Notes under the pieces: model-generated
Database searches by the model: none
Told to the model about the DNA's origin: nothing
The model's input: the letters and a program-made list of their open reading frames with translations, nothing else
Shown: in pieces, positions 8,291 to 16,395 of the stretch
Position numbering within the stretch: the first letter of the stretch is position 1
How the letters are laid out: the number at the start of each line of letters is the position of its first letter
NCBI GenBank assembly: GCA_028819565.1
Contig: JAPPLD010000012.1
Span: 1-40,695, forward strand
Length of the DNA: 40,695 nt
From: Gammaproteobacteria bacterium
GTDB lineage: Bacteria > Pseudomonadota > Gammaproteobacteria > Poriferisulfidales > Poriferisulfidaceae
Reading direction: 5' to 3'
Made by a program: the position numbers and the translations under genes

Positions 8291-10687
8291 TCAGAACAAC
8301 TGCTCGGGAATGTCGGTGCTCTCTCCGGGCGTCAGGACGGTTTCCTTCGACAGGCGATCGGGCACGCGTTCCTCGCGGAAGGTTTCCACGACGCTATTCT
8401 TGCTGTTGGGCGGGGCCAGCAGGCCGTTTTTCGGGTCAATGCGTACTTGGACGATGCCGGGAGGAATAGTAAGCGGTTTTTCCGGCAAGCCGGCCAGTGC
8501 CACCTTCATGAAGTCGATCCACATCGGCAGTGCCGCCGTGCCGCCGACTTCGCGCCGTCCGAGTTTCCCGAAGTCGTCCCGGCCAACCCAGGTCGTCGCC
8601 ACGAGCTGGGAATTGAATCCGCTGAACCAGGCATCGCGCTGATCGTTCGTGGTGCCGGTTTTTCCAGCCAGATCCCCGCGTTCCAGTGCCAGTGCGGCGC
8701 GTGCAGTCCCGAACCGCACCACATCCTTCAGCATGTTGACGATCTGGTAATGAATCCGTTTGTCAATGACGCGCGAAGCGGAGTTTTCCGGCATCAGCGC
8801 GGGTATTTCCTGATCAGAGGAGGCCAGTGACGACAAGACCTGCATCTGGCAGGCATCGTCGCAGACTTTTCGGGGATTGGCCACGTAAACCAGGTCACCG
8901 GTTGTATCCTCGATGCTCTGGATCAAGTAGGGCTCAACTTGGTAGCCGCCATTGGCAAGAATCGCGAATGCCGCCACCATTTGCAACGGGGTCACTTCGC
9001 CCGAGCCCAGCGCCAGCGTCAGGTTGTCGGGAAGAGTCGAGGCGTCAAAACCGAACCGCTCCACGAAATGGCGCGCATAATCGCTTCCAATGTCGTCGAG
9101 CATGCGGATCGAGACCACATTTCGGGAATAAGTCAGCGCTTCGCGGAGTCGGGTGGGCCCGTAGAACCGCCCGCTGTAGTTTTCAGGGCGCCAGGCCCCT
9201 TCGATGCCTTGGTCATGGTAGACCACGGGCGCATCATTTATCAGCGTAGCCGGGGTGTAGCCCTTGGCTAGGGCCGCGGTGTACAGGAATGGCTTGAAAC
9301 TGGAGCCTGGCTGGCGATGCGCTTGAGTAGCGCGATTGAACTTGCTCAAGGCGAAATCGAAGCCGCCGGTCAGCGCCCGGATTGCGCCGTCGGTTGGATC
9401 AATTGCAACCAGTGCACCAGAAGCTTCCGGAATCTGGCGCAGACGCCAGACGTTGTCTTCAAATATCAAATGTACGATATCGCCCGGATTCACTACATCC
9501 GAAGTCTCCCTTGGCGCGGGCCCACGTCGGTCGACATGCTCCATCGGCCTTGCCCAGAGAATCTCGTCGAGAGTGAGTTCTGCCCAACGGTCGCGGCCGA
9601 GGTAGATATGCGCGACATCCGGGCCAGCATGGATCACGATGCCGTTCTCGAAGCCGCCGCGAGTCGGCGTGTTGGCCAGAACCCGATCAAGCTCCTGTTT
9701 GCTCTCCGGGAGCGGTGTCAGGCGATTTTCCGCACCACGCCAGCCGTGGCGCAGGTCATAGCGAATCAAGGCTCTTCGCACGGCTTGGCGGGCCGCCGTC
9801 TGCAGATCGTTGCGTATTGTCAGATAAACCGTATAACCCCCGGTATAGGCACCTGTCCCGAATCGTTTCACCATTTCGGCCCGGACCATCTCTCCGACGT
9901 AGGGGGCCGAGGACTGGCCGCGGTAATGGCCCAGCCGTGCGGTGACAGGGGCCTCCACAGCTTCTTGAAATTGTTCGTCTGTGATGTGCCTGTCCTGCAG
10001 CATGCGATCCAGTACGTAGCGGCGGCGAGCGTGGGAGGCTTCGGGATTGGTGACCGGGTTCAGGGTTGAGGGCGCCTTGGGCAGGCCGGCGATGGTGGCT
10101 ATCTGGGCCAGTGTCAGGTGTCGGGGGGCAGTGTCGTAGTAAACCTCGGCTGCAGCGCCCACGCCGTATGCCCGATGTCCAAGAAAGATCTTGTTCAGGT
10201 ACAGCTCCAGAATTTCGTCCTTGCTGAGCTCTTGCTCAATGCGCAGGGCGAGAAAAATCTCGCGCAATTTGCGAACGAAGTGACGCTGCCGAGTCAGGTA
10301 GAAGTTGCGTGCCAGCTGCATGGTGATGGTGCTGCCGCCTTGGCGGATCCGTCCGCTGCGTGCAAGATCCACGGCGGCACGGACCAAGGCCTGCAAATCC
10401 ACTCCGAAATGTTGCTCAAAGCGCGCGTCTTCGGACGCGATGAAGGCTTGGCGCATCGTCAATGGGATTTCGTCCAAACTGACGGGAATGCGCCGCTTGG
10501 TGCCGTATACCGCGAGCAATGCACCATCTTGGGAGTAAACCCGAAGCGGGGTTTGCAGATGAACATCGCGAAGTTCCTGGACCGTTGGCATGCTGGGCTG
10601 GATGTACAAATAGGCCCCGAGCACGGCGAGCAGGGCCGGCATCACTCCCAAGCCAATGAGTCTCAGAAGGCGGCGAGTGATGTTCAT
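8291..10687 (-). CDS. mrcA: Penicillin-binding protein 1A (bifunctional transglycosylase/transpeptidase)
   Basis: PBP1A polymerises and cross-links peptidoglycan from the inner membrane. The N-terminus has one membrane helix (residues about 9-30). The glycosyltransferase domain follows, with ASEDARFEQHFGVD (catalytic Glu) and GGSTITMQLARNFYL. The transpeptidase domain has the serine motif SSFKPF at about residue 460, the SRN motif, and KTGTTND near 676. The length of 798 aa fits class A enzymes. It is divergent from aroK, with about 65 bases between the starts. Many gammaproteobacteria carry pilMNOPQ at this junction; it is absent here. Confidence 0.97.
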   Translation of the reverse strand: MNITRRLLRLIGLGVMPALLAVLGAYLYIQPSMPTVQELRDVHLQTPLRVYSQDGALLAVYGTKRRIPVSLDEIPLTMRQAFIASEDARFEQHFGVDLQALVRAAVDLARSGRIRQGGSTITMQLARNFYLTRQRHFVRKLREIFLALRIEQELSKDEILELYLNKIFLGHRAYGVGAAAEVYYDTAPRHLTLAQIATIAGLPKAPSTLNPVTNPEASHARRRYVLDRMLQDRHITDEQFQEAVEAPVTARLGHYRGQSSAPYVGEMVRAEMVKRFGTGAYTGGYTVYLTIRNDLQTAARQAVRRALIRYDLRHGWRGAENRLTPLPESKQELDRVLANTPTRGGFENGIVIHAGPDVAHIYLGRDRWAELTLDEILWARPMEHVDRRGPAPRETSDVVNPGDIVHLIFEDNVWRLRQIPEASGALVAIDPTDGAIRALTGGFDFALSKFNRATQAHRQPGSSFKPFLYTAALAKGYTPATLINDAPVVYHDQGIEGAWRPENYSGRFYGPTRLREALTYSRNVVSIRMLDDIGSDYARHFVERFGFDASTLPDNLTLALGSGEVTPLQMVAAFAILANGGYQVEPYLIQSIEDTTGDLVYVANPRKVCDDACQMQVLSSLASSDQEIPALMPENSASRVIDKRIHYQIVNMLKDVVRFGTARAALALERGDLAGKTGTTNDQRDAWFSGFNSQLVATTWVGRDDFGKLGRREVGGTAALPMWIDFMKVALAGLPEKPLTIPPGIVQVRIDPKNGLLAPPNSKNSVVETFREERVPDRLSKETVLTPGESTDIPEQLF

Positions 10688-10754
10688 GTCCGGGCCAATG
10701 TTCGGGCAGGACTACAGTATAGTGTGGGTTTGCTCACGATGGTGCTTCACGGGG

Positions 10755-11288
10755 ATGCCCACCCACCCTTCCAATGTGTTTCTGATCGGCCCGATGGGCG
10801 CAGGGAAGACGACGGTCGGTTCCATGCTGGCGAAAGCGATGGGGCGGGAATTCCTCGACAGCGATGCAGTCTTGCAAGAGCGCACCGGAGTGACGGTCTC
10901 GGAAATATTTGAGCATGAGGGCGAGCAGGGGTTCCGTCGTCGGGAACGCGAGATCATTGCGGAACTGGTCGAACGGAAGAATATCGTGTTGGCGACCGGT
11001 GGGGGTGCCGTTCTGGATGCCGACAACCGCCGCCTCTTGGCTTCGCGCGGCACGGTCATCTACCTTCGCGTATCGCTGGAGGCCCAACTGCAGCACTTGC
11101 GTGCCGACCGTACCCGTCCATTGCTGCAGAGTGGGGATCCGGAAGAGGTTTTGAAACGGCTGTCTATCGAACGCGACCCGTTATACCGGGAATTATGCGA
11201 CTACCAGGTCAATATGGACGGTCTGACGGTGCGCGCAGCCTGCGAAAATATTGTCGAATGGCTTGATCAGACACCCGGGCTGTCGTAA
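10755..11288 (+). CDS. aroK: Shikimate kinase
   Basis: AroK phosphorylates shikimate with ATP in the pathway to chorismate. The P-loop GPMGAGKTT lies at residues 12-20, the substrate-binding FLDSDAVLQERTG follows, then a FRRRERE segment and the LATGGGAV motif. The 177-aa length from the ATG at 10755 is typical; the frame is open farther upstream, but homology begins here. In relatives aroK is followed directly by aroB; here about 4 kb of other genes separate them. Its 3' end overlaps the tail of the broken cupin gene on the other strand by 22 bases. Confidence 0.96.
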   Translation: MPTHPSNVFLIGPMGAGKTTVGSMLAKAMGREFLDSDAVLQERTGVTVSEIFEHEGEQGFRRREREIIAELVERKNIVLATGGGAVLDADNRRLLASRGTVIYLRVSLEAQLQHLRADRTRPLLQSGDPEEVLKRLSIERDPLYRELCDYQVNMDGLTVRAACENIVEWLDQTPGLS

Positions 11289-11431
11289 CCGTAAAGCCAG
11301 ACGGTGCGAGTTAGGGCGATATTGACGACCGAATGAAGACAATTCCGTGGGATGAAGGCTTCGTCCCCGGGTTCCAGGATCATGTCGATTCCTTCCAGGG
11401 TCAATTGCAGCCAGTCCTCCAAAACCGTGAT

Positions 11432-11683
11432 CGATGGAGCTTATATATTTGATATATCAATAAAATCGAAAGGTAAAGCCGGTCAGGTTTTGGCTATGAT
11501 ATGATTTGGGCGTCCGCGAGTGGGGGACGGTACTCACTCCGACCGGAGGCACTCCGGTGGCAGGACGGGGAGAGGACAACGAAACGGGGTCTTTTCATAT
11601 GAGGAGGCTAGTGGATACCGCCGATGATCCGTCAATTATGCTCTGATACCGACAACGGTATGTCTTGCATATAAGTGCCTAAT
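11432..11683. mobile_element. Roughly 250-bp protein-free insertion in the cupin gene
   Basis: The boundaries come from the cupin reading frame: left flank ends ...ACCGTGAT, right flank begins CAGTTCG, and the join is ambiguous by two bases because both sides carry AT. No target duplication longer than that is visible. The insert has a 12-base palindrome, TTGATATATCAA, near its left end (11449-11460) and a hairpin, ATACCG-ACAA-CGGTAT, near its right end (11646-11661). The middle folds into several stems. It carries no ORF of useful size. Small size, hairpin ends, no target duplication and a structured core resemble IS200/IS605-type non-autonomous elements or stand-alone HEARO/omega-RNA insertions. 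I infer mobility from the interrupted gene. Confidence 0.7.
11511..11661 (+). ncRNA. Structured RNA candidate, possibly HEARO/omega-RNA-like
   Basis: Several stems are visible in order on the plus strand. CGTCC/GGACG pairs 11511-11515 with 11525-11529. ACCGGAG-GCA-CTCCGGT is a 7-bp stem with a 3-base loop (11542-11558). GAGAGGAC/GTCTTTTC pairs 11570-11577 with 11589-11596 around the loop AACGAAACGGG. GACGG (11564-11568) can pair with CCGTC (11629-11633) and close a multibranch. ATACCG/CGGTAT ends the element. The general look (a GC-rich hairpin followed by GGCAGGA, then an ACAACGAAAC loop) recalls IscB-associated HEARO/omega RNAs. That resemblance is from memory and unverified. Strand is chosen from this resemblance. 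Confidence 0.5.
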
Positions 11684-11826
11684 CAGTTCGTTGCTGTTAT
11701 ATGTGAAACCCCGCCAGGCTCGTCCTGGCGGGTCTTCCAATGTCCCACAGGAAAAGCCACGCTGTTGCCAGTCTGAAGCGACTTTTTCGGGCTCGGGAGG
11801 AGCCGGGAATTTCCCGCGGATCGGAT

Positions 11827-12198
11827 TCATGCGCGGCGCACCATGACCGGGTCGCCGGGGGCGCAGGCGGCGAAACCGTGGACGTCGTCCGCGTGTCCCC
11901 AGATATTGACCGCCGCAGCGAGCCGGATCTCGTCACCGCGTGAAATGGGAGTTGGTCCGAAACCAACCGCGATGCACCGGCCTTCCACCCAGAACGCGAT
12001 CTCTCCGGCCTCCACCACATCGCGGGCGTCGGCTTCGAGAGCGGCTTCGACGGGCACTCCGAAGTAGATTTCCTGCCCCCAGGTGTGGACTTCAGACCGG
12101 ATTGGCAGGGCGGCGCAAATCGCCTGCGCCGTCGGCGTGTCGTAGCAGGTGATCGTGGCGGTGTGGCGACCGGCGGTCAGCAGCAGGATTTCGGACAT
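11827..12198 (-). CDS. Cyclophilin-like (TM1367/DUF369-type) protein
   Basis: The 123-aa product has the small beta-barrel pattern of TM1367-like cyclophilin-fold proteins: LTAGRHTATITCYDTPTAQAICAALP near the start, VHTWGQEIYFGVP, GEIAFWVEGRCIAVGFGPTP, and a C-terminal VNIWGHADDV. These proteins share the cyclophilin fold but usually lack the prolyl-isomerase active residues, and their role is unknown. I use the MSEILLLT start; the frame opens five codons earlier. The stop overlaps the start of the cupin gene by ATGA, so the two were co-expressed before the cupin was broken. Confidence 0.82.
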   Translation of the reverse strand: MSEILLLTAGRHTATITCYDTPTAQAICAALPIRSEVHTWGQEIYFGVPVEAALEADARDVVEAGEIAFWVEGRCIAVGFGPTPISRGDEIRLAAAVNIWGHADDVHGFAACAPGDPVMVRRA

Positions 12199-12272
12199 GG
12201 GGGATGGACTCAAACACGGTCAGTATACAGCCGTGGCTAGCGTCTGCATTGCCGTGCTGCCACTCAAAATCG

Positions 12273-12301
12273 TGGACAGTTAGGCGAATAAAATCTATAA
12301 T
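12273..12301 (+). promoter_or_regulatory. Strong candidate sigma-70 promoter for the DUF5678-retropepsin pair
   Basis: TGGACA (12273-12278) and TATAAT (12296-12301) are separated by 17 bases, nearly consensus. Transcription would begin around 12308, about 45 bases before the DUF5678 start. Confidence 0.6.
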
Positions 12302-12353
12302 GAATCCACTCTAAGGGGGTGGGAGTGTTTTTTCGCAAGCGAAACAGGAACCT

Positions 12354-12620
12354 ATGTTGGCTGATCCACTCATTCGGGAAAAGAAGTTCTTGAAGGAGAA
12401 TCAGAAAGAACTTTCTGACCGGTTCCCAGGCAAGTACCTTCTCATAAAGGGAGAGGAGGTGATGGGCGGTTTTGAAACCTATGAGCAGGGTGTCAGCGAA
12501 GGGGCTAAATTGTTCGGGGCAGGTCCGTTTCTAGTTCGATCCGTACTGCAACCGGATGATGTGGAGTCTCCCAGTATTCCGGCACTTTCAGTAGGAGTAC
12601 CTTTCATTGCCCATACTTAA
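12354..12620 (+). CDS. DUF5678-like small protein
   Basis: The 88-residue product resembles DUF5678 proteins: a FLKENQKELSDRFPGKYLLIKGEEV core, then FETYEQGVSEGAKLFGAGPFLVRSVL. Their biochemical role is unknown. AGGAA precedes the ATG by four bases. The gene overlaps the next one, a retropepsin-like protease, by 14 bases. Such small proteins are often found next to retropepsin-like genes, so the two may work as a pair, for example as substrate or regulator and protease. That function is an inference. Confidence 0.7.
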   Translation: MLADPLIREKKFLKENQKELSDRFPGKYLLIKGEEVMGGFETYEQGVSEGAKLFGAGPFLVRSVLQPDDVESPSIPALSVGVPFIAHT

Positions 12621-13092
12621 TGTCCGCATTCAAGCGGAAATGCGGGATGATGCTGGAAACCATCTTCCGGCTCCGCCTGATATGGCACTGGGTCAAGTCG
12701 GCCCCAGAGTACAAATCACCTTGGCTCAATTGAAAGAGCAAATCGATGCCATCAGTGGAAAGGGTGAAGAGGTTCCTGCACCGGTAGTGGGTTATGCGCT
12801 AATAGATACAGGAGCCAGTGCAACCTGTGTTGACAGTGATGCCGCAGGTCGAGCTGGTTTGCCGGTTGTTGACAGCGGCCCCTTGCATTCTGTCACGCAT
12901 GCCAACGAAACTGTCCCCATCTATGCCGGGTCGCTGACTATTCAGGGCGCGAATATTAATCTGTTGGCACATCGGGCTTACGGAGTTAATCTTGTTGAAC
13001 AGGGCCTAATAGCACTTATAGGCAGAGATGTTCTGTCGCAATGTATTCTGGTCTATAACGGACCCGACAGCTCTTTCTCAATCTCAATATAA
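12607..13092 (+). CDS. Retropepsin-like aspartic protease
   Basis: The 161-aa protein carries the retropepsin active-site triad ALIDTGASATCVD with the catalytic aspartate at residue 67, and the distal LIGRDVL motif (about residues 137-143). Single-domain enzymes of this fold act as homodimers, each chain giving one aspartate. No signal peptide is visible, so it is probably cytoplasmic. The start is TTG at 12607, with AGGAG eight bases upstream, inside the DUF5678 gene. The substrate is unknown. It lies in the insert between aroK and aroB, beside a GmrSD-like gene. Confidence 0.85.
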   Translation: MPILNVRIQAEMRDDAGNHLPAPPDMALGQVGPRVQITLAQLKEQIDAISGKGEEVPAPVVGYALIDTGASATCVDSDAAGRAGLPVVDSGPLHSVTHANETVPIYAGSLTIQGANINLLAHRAYGVNLVEQGLIALIGRDVLSQCILVYNGPDSSFSISI

Positions 13093-13212
13093 GTTCATTC
13101 GCAACTCGGACATTTTGGGCGCAATAAGTTCGATTCTGATCTTTTCCAGCATATCAGCCATCCAAGCTAAAAACTAGAATCTGCCCAAGTTACTTCTAGG
13201 CGAATATTTCCA

Positions 13213-15063
13213 ATGAGCAGCATTCTAGGTGACGCCAAATCGGTGAAATTTCTGCTGGGGCAAAAGTTTCAGATCGACTTCTATCAGCGCGACTACAAGT
13301 GGGGGACCAAGCAAATCAAGGAACTCATTGAGGACCTGACTAGCCGGTTCCTACGTGACTACCAGTCCACCCATGAGCGTAAAGCTGTTACTGACTATGG
13401 GCAGTATTTTCTTGGTTCGATTATTGTCTCAGGAAAGAATGGCGGCCAGTTTGTCGTTGATGGACAGCAGCGATTGACCTCGCTTACCCTCCTTCTAATC
13501 TATCTCAATGGCCTCCAGAAAGATCGCCCTGAAGAACAAAGGGTTGAAGTCTCCAACCTGATTTACTCGATCCAGTTCGGGAACAAGTCCTTCAATCTGA
13601 ATGTCCCAGAACGCAACGCTTGCCTTCAAGCGCTAATCAGTGGTGAAGTTCCAGACCCGACAGATGAGCCCCCCTCCGTTCAGAATCTAATCAGTCGCTA
13701 CAGCGACATCACCGAAATCTTTCCCGAAGAACTTCGGGGTAACGCTCTTCCATACTTTCTTGACTGGTTGATCGAGAAAGTTATGCTGGTGGAAATCACG
13801 GCACCTTCCGATGATGATGCCTACACGATCTTCGAGACGATGAACGACCGGGGTCTATCCCTGACTCCTACGGATATGCTCAAAGGCTATTTGCTCGCGA
13901 ATATCACTGACGATGATAGCCGTGACCGGGCGGATAACGTATGGAAAGACAAAATGGAAAAGATCAGAAACCATGGCAAGGACGAGGATGCCTACTGTGT
14001 TAAGACATGGCTCCGTAGCCAGTATGCCGATAAGATCAGGGAACGGAAAGCAGGTGCCAAGCCCGAGGACTTCGACAAAATTGGAACTGAATTCCACCGT
14101 TGGGTGAGAGAGAACCGGGATCGGATAAAACTCACCTCAAGTGTCGAGTTTGAATCATTCGTCACAAATGATTTTGACTTTTACGCCCGGGCCTACATCC
14201 GTACTTGTCATGCTGCCAGCAATTACACCGATGAGTCTTCTTCAGTTTATTTCAACGAGCAGAGCAGCTTCACCCTGCAATATCCCTTGATGTTGGCACC
14301 GCTACGGCAAGGTGACGACGACGATACGGTGAGCCGCAAGATGTGGTTAGTCGCGATGTTTATCGAGATTATGTTAGCTCGTCGGATGTGGAACTTCAAA
14401 GCCATCGACCACTCCACGATGCAATATCGAGCCTTTCTCATCATGAAGGCAATTCGGGGGATGGATTTGGAAGCACTCAGGGCCGATTTGATCCACCGCT
14501 TATCGCCTGAGGGGGGTGCACGTGGTGATGAGTACATCGACTTCGAGACGCAGGAGGCATTTCATTTGCATGGCAATAACGGACCGCAGGTGCATCGCCT
14601 GTTGGCTCGCCTCACGGAATACGTCGAAGTTCAGTCGAATAAACCGGCCCGCTATCCAGAATATGCGAAACGGTCGGCCAAGAAGGGTGGCTATCAGATT
14701 GAACATATTTGGGCTGACCATCCCGAGCAATTTGAGGATGAATTCGATCACCCGGAAGATTTCGCAGCCTATCGAAACCGTATCGGCGGACTTGTCCTGT
14801 TGCCTGGACCAGATAATGCCAGCTACAGCGACATGACATTCGAGGAAAAACGTGCCCACTATATTAAGCATAATTTGCTAGCTCAATCGCTACACCCTGA
14901 TGCCTACAAGAACAGCCCAGGATTCAAAAAATTCAGGCAGACAACAGGTCTACCTTTCGCTGCCAAAGAGGTATTCAAGAAGGCAGACTTGGACGATCGG
15001 CAGGCACTCTACATTGCCCTAGCCAAGTTGTGCTGGTCTCCAGACCGACTGGAGAAAGTTTGA
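13213..15063 (+). CDS. DUF262/DUF1524 (GmrSD-like) putative restriction protein
   Basis: The 616-aa product is a second GmrSD-type protein, diverged from the one at 4647. Its DUF262 domain has FQIDFYQRDYKW at about 19-30 and FVVDGQQRLTSL with DGQQR at 83-87, plus FETMNDRGLSLTPTDMLK. The C-terminal DUF1524 nuclease part has YQIEHIW (His 498) and RNRIGGLVLLPGPDN, the HNH-like set. Family members cut modified phage DNA; the target here is unknown. The 250 bases between this gene and aroB hold a small AGGCG/CGCCT hairpin but nothing else I can call. Confidence 0.88.
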   Translation: MSSILGDAKSVKFLLGQKFQIDFYQRDYKWGTKQIKELIEDLTSRFLRDYQSTHERKAVTDYGQYFLGSIIVSGKNGGQFVVDGQQRLTSLTLLLIYLNGLQKDRPEEQRVEVSNLIYSIQFGNKSFNLNVPERNACLQALISGEVPDPTDEPPSVQNLISRYSDITEIFPEELRGNALPYFLDWLIEKVMLVEITAPSDDDAYTIFETMNDRGLSLTPTDMLKGYLLANITDDDSRDRADNVWKDKMEKIRNHGKDEDAYCVKTWLRSQYADKIRERKAGAKPEDFDKIGTEFHRWVRENRDRIKLTSSVEFESFVTNDFDFYARAYIRTCHAASNYTDESSSVYFNEQSSFTLQYPLMLAPLRQGDDDDTVSRKMWLVAMFIEIMLARRMWNFKAIDHSTMQYRAFLIMKAIRGMDLEALRADLIHRLSPEGGARGDEYIDFETQEAFHLHGNNGPQVHRLLARLTEYVEVQSNKPARYPEYAKRSAKKGGYQIEHIWADHPEQFEDEFDHPEDFAAYRNRIGGLVLLPGPDNASYSDMTFEEKRAHYIKHNLLAQSLHPDAYKNSPGFKKFRQTTGLPFAAKEVFKKADLDDRQALYIALAKLCWSPDRLEKV

Positions 15064-15314
15064 GGGGCGTTATAGCAGGGACGGCAACATGAACAGGTTT
15101 CTCTGATTGGCTTGGGTGGTTGATATGCTGGAAACGATCACAATTCAGCCTGTCGCACTCACAAAATCAAAGTAGTTACACTTGTTCTTGAAAATATGCC
15201 TTGATCTTGTAATGATTGATAGGATTTTCCATTGTGGCTTCTTGAGGCTAGTTTGGGAGGTAAGGCGAAATCTTCCGCCTATTCCAACGGCACATAATTT
15301 AAACGGAGGTTTTA

Positions 15315-16391
15315 GTGCATGAACTGACCGTTCCTCTTCAGGGCGCCTCGTATCCGATCCTGATCGGTGCAGGATTGCTTGAAGATTCCGTGCGCTGGGC
15401 TCCTCTAGTGGGATCCGAGACCGTGCTGGTAACGCATCCGGGGGTGGAAAATCTGTATGCCCGGCCTCTCGCGCAGGCCTTAGGTTCGGCTTGCCGTGGA
15501 TGCTACGTGCTACCGGACGGGGAGCAGCACAAGACGCTGGAAGACCTGAACGGGCTCTATACCTGGCTTCTGGAGCAGGAACTCGGGCGCGGCGCGACTT
15601 TCGTCGCGGTCGGGGGAGGCGTGGTTGGCGACGTGACCGGATTTGCCGCTGCTACCTACATGCGCGGCGTGGATTTTGTGCAGGTTCCAACGACATTGCT
15701 GGCGCAAGTGGATGCCTCGGTCGGTGGCAAGACCGGGGTCAACCATCCGCTTGGCAAGAACATGATTGGCGCATTCTGGCAGCCGAAAGCGGTACTGATC
15801 GACCCGGTAACACTCCGCAGTCTGCCGGCGCGCGAGATGCGTGCGGGCGTGGCCGAAGTCATCAAATACGGTTTGATTGACGATGCGGAATTTTTCGAGT
15901 GGCTGGAAGACCACCTTGAGGAGGTTTTGGCGCTGGAGACAGACGCCTTGACGTATGCGATCAAGACGTCCTGTGCCAGCAAGGCACGGATTGTGGCTGC
16001 CGACGAGCGCGAACGTACCGGTGCCCGCGCATTGCTGAACTTGGGTCACACTTTCGCACATGCGATCGAGACTGAGCAGGGTTATGCGCAGTGGTGTCAT
16101 GGTGAAGCGGTAGCTTGCGGCCTAGTGCTTGCCGCCGACCTGTCGGTTCGGATGGGTTGGCTTGAGGTTCAGGCGGCAGAACGGATACAGGCACTGGTTG
16201 ACCGTGCAGGGCTGCCGACCCGGCTGCCAGAAGAGCTGGGGGTCGAACAGTTGCGTGCTCATATGCGTCACGACAAGAAGAATGTTGGAGGACGGCAGCG
16301 TTTCATCCTGATGCGGGCGATCGGACAGGCGGAAGTGACCGACCAGGTGGACGAACGGTTGTTGTCGGCTACGTTGGCAGGAGTGCGCTGA
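15315..16391 (+). CDS. aroB: 3-dehydroquinate synthase
   Basis: AroB converts DAHP to 3-dehydroquinate, the second step of the shikimate pathway, using NAD and a divalent metal. The NAD-binding GGGVVGDVTGFAAATYMRG, then VPTTLLAQVDASVGGKTGVN, AEVIKYGLI (metal-ligand Glu) and the histidines in LNLGHTFAHAIE and WCHGEAVA are all present. The length of 358 aa is normal. The start is GTG, with GGAGG five to six bases upstream. It reads into dgt after four bases. Its usual upstream partner aroK is 4 kb away across an accessory insert. Confidence 0.97.
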   Translation: MHELTVPLQGASYPILIGAGLLEDSVRWAPLVGSETVLVTHPGVENLYARPLAQALGSACRGCYVLPDGEQHKTLEDLNGLYTWLLEQELGRGATFVAVGGGVVGDVTGFAAATYMRGVDFVQVPTTLLAQVDASVGGKTGVNHPLGKNMIGAFWQPKAVLIDPVTLRSLPAREMRAGVAEVIKYGLIDDAEFFEWLEDHLEEVLALETDALTYAIKTSCASKARIVAADERERTGARALLNLGHTFAHAIETEQGYAQWCHGEAVACGLVLAADLSVRMGWLEVQAAERIQALVDRAGLPTRLPEELGVEQLRAHMRHDKKNVGGRQRFILMRAIGQAEVTDQVDERLLSATLAGVR

Positions 16392-16395
16392 ACCC

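Larger units (their letters stand above)
11267..11830 (-). pseudogene. Cupin-domain protein gene, interrupted
   Basis: Two pieces of one cupin gene lie on the minus strand. The N-terminal piece (11830 to about 11684) reads DWQQRGFSCGTLEDPPGRAW and ends ...NSNELI. The C-terminal piece (about 11431 to the TGA at 11267) reads ITVLEDWLQLTLEGIDMILE, GDEAFIPRNCLHSVVNI and WLYGYDSPGV. Joining the pieces restores NELI-TVLEDW in the same frame, which matches the usual cupin spacing, so the break is a clean insertion of about 250 bases. Without splicing, translation of the first piece runs into the insert and stops after about 14 foreign residues. Its start overlaps the stop of the cyclophilin-like gene (ATGA), so the two form an operon. 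Confidence 0.85.

Noticed and set aside
7717-8469. 250-codon plus-strand ORF opposite the Cache gene
   Set aside because: It is antisense to a recognisable Cache-domain gene and the end of mrcA, and its composition is that of a GC-rich shadow frame.
11636-11830. A free-standing 64-aa gene
   Set aside because: Its first 50 residues are the start of a cupin whose remainder lies beyond the insertion; the last residues are read from the insert.
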